This document shows, one piece after another, positions 6,360 to 13,435 of a stretch of 18,061 bases of DNA (the stretch's first letter is position 1; every line of letters starts with the position of its first letter). The position numbers were made by a program, and so were the translations under genes. The notes beneath the pieces are model-generated. The model was not told the DNA's origin, did no database searches, and saw nothing but the letters and a program-made list of their open reading frames with translations. Source of the stretch: Rhodoferax sp. (GTDB taxonomy: Bacteria > Pseudomonadota > Gammaproteobacteria > Burkholderiales > Burkholderiaceae); assembly GCA_020048295.1 (NCBI GenBank), contig JAIFMT010000047.1:1-18061 (forward strand), written 5' to 3'.

Positions 6360-7118
6360 ATGATTTCCCGCCAAGCACTTTTGCAGGCCTTTGATGATTT
6401 GTTGCAGCCTGCGCGTTTCAAGGACTACGGTCCCAATGGCCTGCAGGTGGAAGGCAGCGCCACCGTCCATAAGATCGTCTCGGGGGTCACTGCCAGCCGC
6501 GCGCTGATTGAGGCGGCCATTGCCGCGCAGGCGGATGCCATCTTTGTCCACCATGGGTTGTTCTGGCGTGGTCAGGATGGCTGTGTGACGGGGTGGATGA
6601 AACAGCGCCTGGCTTTGCTGCTGGCGCACGACATCAACCTGTTCGCGTACCACCTGCCGCTGGATGCGCATCCCGAACTGGGCAACAACGCCCAATTGGG
6701 GCGACAACTCGGGCTGGTGAGTCAGGCACGCTTTGGTGAGCAAGACCTCGGGTTTTTGGGGCAGCGCGCAGATGGCGGCCAATTTGCCACTGCCGAGGCC
6801 TTGGCAGCCCATCTGGAATTTATACTAAAACGGCCTGTAACCCTTGTTGGTAAATCGCAGGGAGCTATTAATAAAATAGCGTGGTGCAGCGGCGGTGGGC
6901 AAGGCTATTTTGAGTCGGCCATCGCCGCAGGCGCGGCTGCCTTCATCACCGGCGAGATTTCCGAGCCACAGGCGCATTACGCGCGCGAATGTGGCGTGGT
7001 GTATTTTGCCTGCGGTCACCACGCGACTGAACGCTATGGCGCGCCGGCAGTTGCTGCGCAGGTGGCGGCTGAACTGGGCTTGCAGCACGCGTTTGTGGAT
7101 ATCGACAACCCCGCCTGA
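6360..7118 (+). CDS. Nif3-like dinuclear metal centre protein (YbgI/DUF34 family)
   Basis: The family binds two metal ions; its cellular role is debated (GTP cyclohydrolase I type 2-like, cell-wall or metal chaperone roles have been suggested). The 252-residue product has the expected ligands: His64-His65 (FVHHGLFW), Asp102 (YHLPLDAH), His220 and Glu224 (GHHATERYG), plus DYGPNGLQVEG near the N-terminus. The length matches E. coli YbgI (247). The ATG at 6360 is chosen because MISRQALLQAFDDLL aligns with the family start; an ATG at 6327 would add 11 unconserved residues. A TATGAT at 6326-6331 could be a -10 but lacks a good -35. Oddity: residues 156-174 are encoded by AT-rich DNA resembling the repeat found between hisF and hisI. 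pdxA follows after 68 bp. Confidence 0.94.
   Translation: MISRQALLQAFDDLLQPARFKDYGPNGLQVEGSATVHKIVSGVTASRALIEAAIAAQADAIFVHHGLFWRGQDGCVTGWMKQRLALLLAHDINLFAYHLPLDAHPELGNNAQLGRQLGLVSQARFGEQDLGFLGQRADGGQFATAEALAAHLEFILKRPVTLVGKSQGAINKIAWCSGGGQGYFESAIAAGAAAFITGEISEPQAHYARECGVVYFACGHHATERYGAPAVAAQVAAELGLQHAFVDIDNPA
6825..6880 (+). repeat. Repeat-like element embedded in the Nif3 coding sequence
   Basis: The segment runs CTAAAACGGCCTGTAACCC, then TTGTTGGTAAATCGC, and ends in a hairpin GCTATT (6864-6869) / AATAGC (6875-6880). It aligns with 1350-1406 and, over its 3' half, with the palindromic segment in the DUF1841 gene. Its base composition is clearly lower in GC than the surrounding gene. The reading frame stays open and the residues it encodes (156-174) match the normal length of the family, so either it replaced native codons or the likeness is partly chance. 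Confidence 0.5.
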
Positions 7119-7186
7119 GCATTCTGAACGGCCGGATCTTCCCGTCGGCCACACCGGTTCGCAGTTGCGACCAGAAAGTTTTTCAT

Positions 7187-8245
7187 ATGTCTTTGCCGAT
7201 TGCCATCACCCTGGGCGACCCCGCCGGGATAGGCCCTGAAACCATCGTCAAGGCCTTTCGCGATGCGCCCGAGCTGACACGCGGTTGCTTCGTGGCAGGC
7301 GACTTGGCGACGCTGCGCCGTGCTGCGCGGGTGGTTGCTGGCGATGCGGTGCAACTGCCGGTGGCGTTGCTGACGGATGCCAAAGAGGCGTTTGCCTGCC
7401 CACCCCGGTGCATTCCGGTACTGCAAATTGCTGCTGCCGAGAATCCGGCAGCAGCCGAGCCCGTCGCGTTTGGTCAATTGAGTGCGCGTGCCGGGCAGAT
7501 GGCGGGCGATTGCGTGGTGTGGGCGGCCAATGCCGCGCTGCGCGGTGAGGTGTCGGCGCTGGTGACAGCGCCTTTGAACAAGGCGGCGCTGGCGCTGGCG
7601 GGCGCGCCGCACAATGCCTATCCCGGCCACACCGAGATGCTGCAGGCGCTGGCGGCTGCGCACACCGGGCAAACGCTGGCGCAACTGCCGGTGCGCATGA
7701 TGCTGGCCAATGATGAACTTCGTGTGGTGCTGGTCAGCATCCACGTGGCCCTGCGCGACGCCATTGCCGCCGTGACTTTTGACAACGTGCTGCAAACCCT
7801 GTTGATCACCCACCACGCGCTGCTGCCGGTGCTGGGGCGTGCGCCGCGCATTGGTGTGGCCGGCCTCAATCCACATGCCGGCGAAGGCGGCATGTTTGGC
7901 ACTGAAGAGCTGTACATCATTGACCCTGCTGTTCGCGCGGCGCGCCTGCAGGGTCTGAAGGTCAGCGATCCGTTGGCACCTGATACGGTGTTCATGCGCG
8001 CCCGTGCCAAGGCCAATCAACCGGGCGAATTTGATGTGGTGTTGGCCATGTACCACGACCAGGGTTTGATCCCGGTGAAATACCTCGGCGTGGACAAGGG
8101 AGTGAACGTCACGCTGGGTTTGCCGCTGGTGCGCACCAGCCCGGACCACGGCACCGCGTTTGACATCGCTGGTACCGGTGAGGCTGATGCTTCCAGCCTC
8201 ATTGAGGCCATCCGCATGGCCAGACAACTGGTGCAAAATATTTGA
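7187..8245 (+). CDS. pdxA: 4-hydroxythreonine-4-phosphate dehydrogenase PdxA
   Basis: PdxA oxidises 4-phosphohydroxy-L-threonine with NAD(P)+; the product feeds PdxJ in DXP-dependent pyridoxal phosphate synthesis. The 352-residue protein begins PIAITLGDPAGIGPE and has the substrate-binding GHTE (His148/Thr149). The three metal-ligand histidines are His186 (SIHVALRD), His230 (LNPHAGEGG) and His290 (AMYHDQG), and it ends with the family block SPDHGTAFDIAGTG. It is somewhat longer than E. coli PdxA (329), mainly through a loop near 65-95. AGAAAG (7173-7178) is a weak Shine-Dalgarno for the ATG at 7187. surA or ksgA, frequent neighbours elsewhere, are absent. The gene converges on mscL, with 46 bp between stops. 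Confidence 0.96.
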   Translation: MSLPIAITLGDPAGIGPETIVKAFRDAPELTRGCFVAGDLATLRRAARVVAGDAVQLPVALLTDAKEAFACPPRCIPVLQIAAAENPAAAEPVAFGQLSARAGQMAGDCVVWAANAALRGEVSALVTAPLNKAALALAGAPHNAYPGHTEMLQALAAAHTGQTLAQLPVRMMLANDELRVVLVSIHVALRDAIAAVTFDNVLQTLLITHHALLPVLGRAPRIGVAGLNPHAGEGGMFGTEELYIIDPAVRAARLQGLKVSDPLAPDTVFMRARAKANQPGEFDVVLAMYHDQGLIPVKYLGVDKGVNVTLGLPLVRTSPDHGTAFDIAGTGEADASSLIEAIRMARQLVQNI

Positions 8246-8250
8246 AAAAG

Positions 8251-8291
8251 ACTACCACAGCCCTTTATTTAAAAGGGTTAGTTGCTATTAT
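8251..8291. terminator. Possible bidirectional terminator / diverged repeat between pdxA and mscL
   Basis: CCCTTT (8261-8266) and AAAGGG (8272-8277) form a 6-bp stem with an ATTTA loop between two convergent genes. On the plus strand AT-rich sequence follows, but there is no uninterrupted U-run; on the minus strand the hairpin follows the mscL stop by 14 nt. AGCCCTTT and GTTGCTATTATTTA within it echo the repeat seen at 1350-1406 and 6825-6880. A weak terminator or an eroded repeat copy are both plausible. Confidence 0.4.
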
Positions 8292-8732
8292 TTATGATTT
8301 CTTTTGTTTCAGGCTGTCACGAATCTCGCGCAACAGCAGCACATCTTCCGCAGTCACTGGCGCGGGTGCTGGTGCAGCGGGCGGTGTTTCTCTTTTGAGC
8401 CGGTTGACTTGCTTGATCATCATGAAGATGACAAAGGCCAGGATGGTGAAGTTCACGGCAACGGTGATGAAGTTGCCATACGCAAAGACCGGAACCCCGG
8501 CTTTTTTCAGTGCATCGAGCGTGGTCGCCGTACCAGCTGGAACCTGCCCCAAAACAACAAACAGGTTGGAAAAGTCGAGCTTGCCAACCACCGCGCCAAT
8601 CAGCGGCATGATCAGATCATTGACGACCGAGTCAACAATCTTGCCAAAGGCACCACCGATGATCACGCCAACGGCCAGATCCATCACATTGCCCTTGACG
8701 GCAAACTCTTTAAACTCAGTCATCATGCCCAT
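8292..8732 (-). CDS. mscL: Large-conductance mechanosensitive channel MscL
   Basis: MscL is a homopentameric inner-membrane valve that opens under membrane tension to release solutes during hypo-osmotic shock. The 146-residue product has the N-terminal amphipathic helix [14 protein letters not shown]1 with the pore-lining [18 protein letters not shown] (about 16-33) and [10 protein letters not shown] periplasmic loop spans about 46-72, TM2 runs [19 protein letters not shown] (87-105), and the cytoplasmic C-terminal helix ends [20 protein letters not shown] (8739-8744, minus strand) is a good Shine-Dalgarno for the ATG at 8732; ATGs two and three codons on are alternatives. It is monocistronic, transcribed away from petABC and convergent with pdxA. 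Confidence 0.97.
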   Translation of the reverse strand: MGMMTEFKEFAVKGNVMDLAVGVIIGGAFGKIVDSVVNDLIMPLIGAVVGKLDFSNLFVVLGQVPAGTATTLDALKKAGVPVFAYGNFITVAVNFTILAFVIFMMIKQVNRLKRETPPAAPAPAPVTAEDVLLLREIRDSLKQKKS

Positions 8733-8799
8733 GGCGCATTCCTTTGCGATATATCAAGAATCTTTACGAGGGAGCCGATTGTGCGACATCCAAACCGTC

Positions 8800-8815
8800 T
8801 GAAACACCCGTTTCA
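8800..8815. promoter_or_regulatory. Perfect palindrome upstream of petABC, possible operator
   Basis: TGAAAC (8800-8805) and GTTTCA (8810-8815) are exact inverted arms around ACCC. The site lies about 40 bp upstream of the putative petA -10 and about 68 bp upstream of the mscL start, in the divergent region between them. The overlapping pair ACCCG (8806-8810) / CGGGT (8817-8821) could form an alternative hairpin. A dimeric regulator site is an inference; no known operator is recognised. Confidence 0.35.
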
Positions 8816-8831
8816 TGCGGGTTAACCAGCT

Positions 8832-8860
8832 TTTTTGCACCAGAGTTGCTCGGCTACAAT
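8832..8860 (+). promoter_or_regulatory. Putative petABC promoter
   Basis: TACAAT at 8855-8860 is a good sigma70 -10. A poor -35 TTTTTG lies 17 nt upstream (8832-8837). Transcription would start near 8867, leaving a leader of about 37 nt before petA, with GAGG at 8894-8897 as Shine-Dalgarno. The weak -35 would fit a promoter that needs an activator. Confidence 0.45.
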
Positions 8861-8903
8861 TAATCGTTGCAAGTAATTATGGCCATTATCAACGAGGTTT
8901 TTC

Positions 8904-9518
8904 ATGAGTGAAGTTTTAGCCAATAGCAGTTCTATTGATGCCGACAAGCGAACCTGGCTGATTGCGTCCGGTTGTGTTGGTGCTGTCGGTGCGGCGGCGG
9001 CCGTTGTGCCGTTTGTCAGTTCATTCCAGCCTTCCGAAAAAGCCAAGGCTGCGGGTGCCGCTGTTGAGGCCGATATTTCGGCACTCAAGCCCGGCGAAAA
9101 AATGACTGTCGAGTGGCGCGGCAAGCCAGTCTGGATTCTTCACCGCACCCCAGAGCAACTCGCTGCCTTGCCCAAGCTCGATAGCCAACTGGCAGACCCT
9201 GATTCCACCCGCAAGCCAGCCGAACAGGCACCGGCCTATGCGCGCAATCCGACACGTTCCATCAAGCCTGAGTATTTGGTGACCGTGGGAATCTGCACTC
9301 ACCTTGGATGTTCGCCGTCGGACAAGTTGGCCGCCGGCCCGCAGCCCTCGCTACCGGATGACTGGCAAGGCGGTTTTCTTTGTCCTTGTCACGGCTCCAC
9401 CTTTGATCTGGCCGGACGAGTATTCAAGAACAAGCCGGCACCCGACAATCTGGAAGTGCCCCCGCATATGTACCTTTCAGAAACCAAGCTGCTCATCGGC
9501 GAAGACAAAAAAGCTTAA
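8904..9518 (+). CDS. petA: Ubiquinol-cytochrome c reductase iron-sulfur (Rieske) subunit
   Basis: The Rieske subunit of the bc1 complex takes an electron from ubiquinol at the Qo site and passes it to cytochrome c1. The 204-residue protein has an N-terminal transmembrane anchor (about 17-38) preceded by [11 protein letters not shown] linker follows, and then the [2Fe-2S] motifs CTHLGC (Cys131, His133, Cys136) and CPCHGS (Cys160, Cys162, His163). The disulfide pair is Cys136/Cys162 and the cluster ligands are Cys131, His133, Cys160 and His163. Rieske proteins are usually Tat-exported; the N-terminus here shows a KR rather than a strict RR pair. The ATG at 8904 has GAGG upstream. petB follows after 11 bp with AAGGA in the gap. 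Confidence 0.97.
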   Translation: MSEVLANSSSIDADKRTWLIASGCVGAVGAAAAVVPFVSSFQPSEKAKAAGAAVEADISALKPGEKMTVEWRGKPVWILHRTPEQLAALPKLDSQLADPDSTRKPAEQAPAYARNPTRSIKPEYLVTVGICTHLGCSPSDKLAAGPQPSLPDDWQGGFLCPCHGSTFDLAGRVFKNKPAPDNLEVPPHMYLSETKLLIGEDKKA

Positions 9519-9529
9519 GGACTCTCAAA

Positions 9530-10930
9530 ATGGCTGAATTCCACGACATCTCGCCCAATGCGCCCATGGCTGCAAAGGCACTTAACTGGGTTGACAACCG
9601 TTTCCCGCTGTCAAAGCTCTTCAAAGAGCACATGAGCGAGTACTATGCACCCAAGAATTTCAACATCTGGTACATCTTCGGATCACTGTCACTGCTGGTA
9701 TTTGTGATTCAGATCGTCACCGGCATCTTTCTGGTGATGCATTACAAGCCTGATGCAGCGCTGGCTTTTGGCTCGGTGGAGTACATCATGCGTGATGTTC
9801 CCTGGGGCTGGTTGATTCGCTACATGCACTCGACGGGTGCTTCAGCGTTCTTCGTCATGGTCTATCTGCACATGTTCCGCGGCCTGATGTATGGCAGCTA
9901 CCGCAAACCACGTGAGTTGATCTGGCTTTTTGGCTGCGGCATTTTCCTGGCGCTGATGGCAGAAGCGTTCATGGGCTATCTGCTGCCATGGGGCCAGATG
10001 AGCTACTGGGGCGCGCAGGTGATCGTGAACCTCTTTTCCGCCATTCCTTTTGTCGGCCCCGATCTGGCCTTGTTGATTCGTGGCGACTTTGTGGTGGGTG
10101 ATGCCACCCTCAATCGTTTCTTCAGCTTCCACGTGATCGCCGTGCCCTTGGTCCTGCTGGGCCTGGTTGTGGCGCACATCATTGCGCTGCATGAAGTTGG
10201 TTCCAACAACCCGGACGGTGTCGAGATCAAGGCCACCAAAGATGCCAACGGCATTCCGCTGGATGGCATTCCGTTCCATCCCTATTACTCGGTGCATGAC
10301 ATTTTTGGTGTCAGCGTGTTCCTGTTTGTGTTCTCGGCCATTGTTTTCTTTGCGCCAGAAATGGGTGGCTACTTCCTGGAGTACAACAACTTCATCCCTG
10401 CCAACCCGTTCCAGACACCCTTGCACATTGCACCGGTCTGGTATTTCACGCCGTTTTACTCCATGCTGCGTGCGGTGACCACCGAGTTGATGTATGTGCT
10501 GATGGCTTGTGTGGTGCTGGGTGCTGCTTTGGCGGTTTTCAAGATCAAGATGCCAGCTTTGTTCAAAGCGGTCATTGTCGGTGGAGCCGTCGTGGTCCTG
10601 GGCATGATGATGTCGATTGATGCCAAGTTCTGGGGCGTGGTTGCCATGGGTGGCGGTGTTGTGATCCTGTTCTTCTTGCCGTGGCTCGATAACAGTCTGG
10701 CGAAGTCGATTCGGTATCGGCCGAGTTGGCACAAATACCTGTACGCAGTGTTCGTTGTTAACTTCTTGGTGTTAGGCTATCTTGGCATGTTGCCGCCGTC
10801 TGATTTGGGTGGTCGCGTTTCGCAAGTTGGCACCCTGTTTTACTTTGGTTTCTTTTTGCTGATGCCTTGGTGGAGCCGGATTGGAACCTTCAAGCCCGTG
10901 CCGAGTCGCGTCACTTTCACGGCTCATTGA
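9530..10930 (+). CDS. petB: Cytochrome b subunit of the bc1 complex
   Basis: The membrane core of complex III carries hemes bL and bH and the Qo/Qi quinone sites. The 466-residue protein has the four heme histidines in pairs: His100 and His114 (helix [10 protein letters not shown] and YLHMFRG), and His201 and His216 (helix D, FSFHVIA and VVAHIIA). The Qo motif reads PVWY (302-305) rather than the PEWY of mitochondria and alphaproteobacteria. About eight or more hydrophobic helices follow the cyt b plan. The protein extends beyond the usual roughly 400 residues with two further hydrophobic stretches (about 344-385) before the last helices. AAGGA (9517-9521) is its Shine-Dalgarno. petC follows after 14 bp. 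Confidence 0.97.
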   Translation: MAEFHDISPNAPMAAKALNWVDNRFPLSKLFKEHMSEYYAPKNFNIWYIFGSLSLLVFVIQIVTGIFLVMHYKPDAALAFGSVEYIMRDVPWGWLIRYMHSTGASAFFVMVYLHMFRGLMYGSYRKPRELIWLFGCGIFLALMAEAFMGYLLPWGQMSYWGAQVIVNLFSAIPFVGPDLALLIRGDFVVGDATLNRFFSFHVIAVPLVLLGLVVAHIIALHEVGSNNPDGVEIKATKDANGIPLDGIPFHPYYSVHDIFGVSVFLFVFSAIVFFAPEMGGYFLEYNNFIPANPFQTPLHIAPVWYFTPFYSMLRAVTTELMYVLMACVVLGAALAVFKIKMPALFKAVIVGGAVVVLGMMMSIDAKFWGVVAMGGGVVILFFLPWLDNSLAKSIRYRPSWHKYLYAVFVVNFLVLGYLGMLPPSDLGGRVSQVGTLFYFGFFLLMPWWSRIGTFKPVPSRVTFTAH

Positions 10931-10944
10931 TACGGAGAATTTTC

Positions 10945-11700
10945 ATGATGAACATGGGTTTTACCAAAAAAATAGTCATTGGCCTGGCAGCGGTTGTCGG
11001 ACTCTCGTTGCCTGCTTTTGCGAGTGAAGGTGGTCCTGCTTGGGATAAGGCACCTGATCGCATCCATGACATGGCGGCTTTGCAAAATGGGGCGAAGATT
11101 TTTGTCAACTATTGTTTGAGTTGTCATTCGGCTGCTTTCATGCGTTACACGCGCCTGCAGGACATTGGTTTGACGCAAGAACAAATCAAAAGCAATTTGT
11201 TGTTGACCGATTCCAAAATTGGCGACACCATGGTCTCGGCGATTGACCCCAAGCAAGCCAAAGTCTGGTTTGGTGTCAATCCGCCTGACCTGACCGTCAT
11301 TGCCCGTTCTCGTGCTGGTCAAAATGGTACCGGGGCAGATTACCTCTACACCTACATGCGTGGTTTTTTCCGTGATGCAACCAGTCCCACAGGGTGGAAC
11401 AACAAGGTTTTCACCAATGTTGGAATGCCTCATGTTTTGTGGGAGTTACAAGGTAACCGTGAAGCTATTCATGATCCCAAGACGCATGAGTTGACTGGCT
11501 TCAAGCAAATCACACCCGGTACGATGACGGAAGCCCAGTACGACACCGCCATCGGTGACCTGGTGGGGTATTTGCAGTGGATGGGTGAGCCTGCCCAGAC
11601 AACGCGGCAACGCCTTGGCATGTGGGTGCTGGCTTTTCTGGCCGTCTTTACGGTGATCACATGGCGCTTGAATAAGGCTTACTGGAAAGACATCAAGTGA
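10945..11700 (+). CDS. petC: Cytochrome c1 subunit of the bc1 complex
   Basis: Cytochrome c1 passes electrons from the Rieske protein to soluble cytochrome c. The 251-residue precursor has a cleavable Sec signal (about 7-27, ending AFASEGG). The heme-binding site is CLSCH (Cys57, Cys60, His61) and the likely axial ligand is Met161 in NVGMPHVLW. A C-terminal membrane anchor (about 226-240) is followed by the positive tail RLNKAYWKDIK. The start is the ATG at 10945, with GGAG (10936-10939 region) upstream; an ATG follows immediately. Codon use is visibly more AT-rich than in secA or pdxA. A strong terminator downstream ends the petABC transcript. Confidence 0.97.
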   Translation: MMNMGFTKKIVIGLAAVVGLSLPAFASEGGPAWDKAPDRIHDMAALQNGAKIFVNYCLSCHSAAFMRYTRLQDIGLTQEQIKSNLLLTDSKIGDTMVSAIDPKQAKVWFGVNPPDLTVIARSRAGQNGTGADYLYTYMRGFFRDATSPTGWNNKVFTNVGMPHVLWELQGNREAIHDPKTHELTGFKQITPGTMTEAQYDTAIGDLVGYLQWMGEPAQTTRQRLGMWVLAFLAVFTVITWRLNKAYWKDIK

Positions 11701-11746
11701 GCATTGGTTGGCCCGGGTAATGCTTGTAGTGTGGCCCGGTTAATAG

Positions 11747-11788
11747 AGAGTGGGATGGCATTCAGCCACCCGCTCTTTTTTTATTTTT
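11747..11788 (+). terminator. Rho-independent terminator after petABC
   Basis: A 12-bp stem with one bulged A is formed by 11747-11759 (AGAGTGGGATGGC) and 11765-11776 (GCCACCCGCTCT) around an ATTCA loop. Seven Ts follow directly (11776-11782) and five more after one A. It lies just 15 bp before the sspA start, so sspA translation must begin on read-through or on a transcript starting within or just beyond the hairpin. Confidence 0.85.
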
Positions 11789-11803
11789 AAGGAATTTCCC
11801 GCC

Positions 11804-12415
11804 ATGATGGTGCTTTACTCGGGTACGACGTGCCCATTTTCTCATCGTTGCCGTTTTGTGCTGTTCGAAAAGGGCATGGATTTTGAAATTCGGGATGTTG
11901 ACTTGTATAACAAGCCCGAGGACATCAGTGTGATGAATCCCTATGGTCAGGTGCCGATCCTGGTGGAGCGTGATTTGATTTTGTACGAGTCAAACATCAT
12001 CAACGAGTACATCGATGAGCGCTTCCCGCACCCCCAGTTGATGCCGGGCGACCCAGTCGATCGCGCCCGAGTACGCCTGTTTCTGCTAAATTTTGAGAAA
12101 GAACTCTTCATCCATGTGACAACACTGGAGTCCCGCACTGCCAAAGTGAACGAAAAAGCACTGGAAAAGGCACGCGTGCATATTCGAGAGCGTCTGACGC
12201 AACTGGCGCCCGTCTTTTTGAAGAATAAGTTCATGTTGGGTGATGGATTCTCGATGCTGGACGTGGCCATTGCACCTTTGCTTTGGCGTTTGGACTATTA
12301 CGGCATCGAACTCAGCAAGAACGCCGCACCGCTACTGAAATATGCAGAGCGGATATTTTCTCGCCCAGCTTATATCGAGGCGCTGACGCCCTCTGAGAAG
12401 GTCATGCGCAAGTAG
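11804..12415 (+). CDS. sspA: Stringent starvation protein A
   Basis: SspA is a GST-fold protein that binds RNA polymerase and alters promoter use in starvation and acid stress. The 203-residue product has the N-terminal thioredoxin-like domain (MVLYSGTTCPFSHRCRFVLFEKG) and the conserved PYGQVPILVERDLILYESNIINEYIDERFPHP block (about 47-77). An all-helical C-terminal domain contains DGFSMLDVAIAPLLWRL. The CPFSH motif resembles a GST active site, but SspA proteins generally lack GST activity. The start is the ATG pair at 11804/11807 with AAGGAA (11789-11794) upstream. A longer reading frame from a GTG at 11750 crosses the petABC terminator and is rejected. sspB follows after 10 bp. Confidence 0.96.
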   Translation: MMVLYSGTTCPFSHRCRFVLFEKGMDFEIRDVDLYNKPEDISVMNPYGQVPILVERDLILYESNIINEYIDERFPHPQLMPGDPVDRARVRLFLLNFEKELFIHVTTLESRTAKVNEKALEKARVHIRERLTQLAPVFLKNKFMLGDGFSMLDVAIAPLLWRLDYYGIELSKNAAPLLKYAERIFSRPAYIEALTPSEKVMRK

Positions 12416-12425
12416 GTGCTGAAAA

Positions 12426-12962
12426 ATGGCAAATGAACAGAATCAAGATGCCACGTCAACGCGCCCGTACCTCGTTCGGGCCCTGCATGAGTGGTGCTGT
12501 GATAATGGTTTTACGCCCTACATCACCGTTGCTGTAGATGCGTCGGTGCAGGTTCCAAGGGAATACGTCGAGAATGGCGAGATTGTGCTCAATATCGGTT
12601 TTGATGCGACAACGGCTTTGCGTATGAGCAATGACTACGTTGAGTTCAAAGCCCGTTTTTCTGGGGCAGTGCGCGACATCATGGTTCCAATGGATCATGT
12701 CATTGCTATTTTTTCGCGTGAAAGTGGACAGGGCATGGCATTTCCAAAACCGGATGGTCCAGCACTTAGTAGGTCGGCAGTGAAGGAGACTCCCCGGTCC
12801 GTGGTGTCACTGGCGCGGACCGCAACGCCTGCGGATGCTGCAACGAATCCAGATGGGAAAGCACAGCTAGCCACTGCGGATGCGGGCGTTGATGCCCCGT
12901 TGCCCCATGCAACGGCCGTGCCGTCAGCCAGACAAAAACCGTCTTTGACGCGTATTAAATAG
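12426..12962 (+). CDS. sspB: ClpXP protease adaptor SspB
   Basis: SspB binds ssrA-tagged and other substrates and delivers them to ClpXP. The 178-residue protein has the folded substrate-binding domain over about 12-100 (RPYLVRALHEWCCDNGFTPYI, VPREYV, IVLNIGFDATTALRMSND, GAVRDIMVPMDHVIAIFSRE, GQGMAF). A long Ala/Pro/Thr-rich linker (about 105-170) ends in the short basic-hydrophobic tail KPSLTRIK. That tail matches the position and character of the ClpX-binding XB peptide of E. coli SspB. It is co-oriented with sspA and 10 bp away, a common operon. The gene ends 51 bp before the tRNA. Confidence 0.96.
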   Translation: MANEQNQDATSTRPYLVRALHEWCCDNGFTPYITVAVDASVQVPREYVENGEIVLNIGFDATTALRMSNDYVEFKARFSGAVRDIMVPMDHVIAIFSRESGQGMAFPKPDGPALSRSAVKETPRSVVSLARTATPADAATNPDGKAQLATADAGVDAPLPHATAVPSARQKPSLTRIK

Positions 12963-12976
12963 CGGCACTATGGGTC

Positions 12977-13004
12977 TTGGTGCGCTTTTTCAGTCATGTA
13001 AAAT
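12977..13004 (+). promoter_or_regulatory. Putative tRNA-Thr promoter
   Basis: TTGGTG (12977-12982), a 16-nt spacer and TAAAAT (12999-13004) lie directly upstream of the tRNA. Transcription would start around 13011, two or three bases before the mature 5' end. No GC-rich discriminator is evident. An independent tRNA promoter is therefore likely, although read-through from sspAB is also possible since no terminator is seen between them. Confidence 0.5.
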
Positions 13005-13013
13005 AACTGAAGT

Positions 13014-13089
13014 GCCGATTTAGCTCAGTTGGTAGAGCAACCGCCTTGTAAGCGGTAGGTCATCAGTTCGAATCCGATAATCGGCACCA
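13014..13089 (+). tRNA. tRNA-Thr, anticodon UGU
   Basis: A complete 76-nt cloverleaf can be drawn: acceptor GCCGATT/AATCGGC (13014-13020, 13079-13085), D-stem GCTC/GAGC, anticodon stem ACCGC/GCGGT with loop CTTGTAA and anticodon TGT at 13047-13049. The T-arm is ATCAG-TTCGAAT-CCGAT, the discriminator is A and CCA is encoded (13087-13089). All stems are perfect except one A-C mismatch in the T-stem (A13065 opposite C13074). The DUF721 gene on the other strand ends two bases beyond the CCA. Confidence 0.96.
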
Positions 13090-13091
13090 TT

Positions 13092-13415
13092 TCATTCCTG
13101 CACCTGCTTCTTCTCTTGCTGTCGCACTTTGAGTCTGATCGTTTTTACTGGCAGGTTTTGGTTTCGCAAGTGAGCCTCAAACGCAGGTAGCAGTTGGCGC
13201 AGTTTGGCCGCCGTGGTGGTGTTGGACAACAGCATGCACCACACACCGTCTTCCAGTGGCCCGCATTGCACGCTGCCTTGGAGTGCCAGCGGAATGAGCG
13301 GTTTGATCGCTTGTAGTCGGTCATTTGATTCTTTTTGGATCGCCATCAACTTTGCCAGACTTGGGCTGTTCTGGCTGGCTTGCAACAAGGTGAGTGATGC
13401 GCGATGCGGATTCAT
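13092..13415 (-). CDS. DUF721 / DciA-like protein
   Basis: DciA proteins help load or interact with the replicative helicase DnaB in bacteria lacking DnaC. The 107-residue product is short, with an N-terminal helical part (LTLLQASQNSPSLAKLMAIQKES) and a core resembling DUF721: a strand region GPLEDGVWCMLLSNTTTAAKLRQLLPAFEAHL, then LPVKTIRLKV. The tail is basic and Gln-rich. Context supports the call: DUF721, M23 peptidase, secA and argJ in this order and with DUF721 divergent is an arrangement I recall from Pseudomonas. The stop is two bases from the tRNA CCA end and the ATG is 20 bp from the divergent M23 start. Specific helicase loading is inferred from family only. Confidence 0.78.
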   Translation of the reverse strand: MNPHRASLTLLQASQNSPSLAKLMAIQKESNDRLQAIKPLIPLALQGSVQCGPLEDGVWCMLLSNTTTAAKLRQLLPAFEAHLRNQNLPVKTIRLKVRQQEKKQVQE

Positions 13416-13435
13416 GCGTTTTGAGTGGATAACAA

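Noticed and set aside
5883..6812. 309-codon minus-strand frame across the Cys-rich and Nif3 genes
   Set aside because: It spans two plus-strand genes with recognisable motifs and overlaps the divergent promoter region.
7034..8236. 400-codon minus-strand frame opposite pdxA
   Set aside because: PdxA has all its catalytic residues on the plus strand; the antisense translation is low-complexity His/Gln/Arg and has no motif.
9842..10732. 296-codon minus-strand frame opposite petB
   Set aside because: It is a mirror of membrane-protein codons with a His/Gln-rich product, within an intact cytochrome b gene.
11750..11803. Upstream extension of sspA from a GTG
   Set aside because: The extension is read from the petABC terminator hairpin and its T-tract; the ATG at 11804 has a proper Shine-Dalgarno and the family N-terminus.
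11806..12415. Glutathione S-transferase enzyme
   Set aside because: The fold is GST-like, but the PYGQVPILVERDLILYES block and adjacency to sspB identify SspA.
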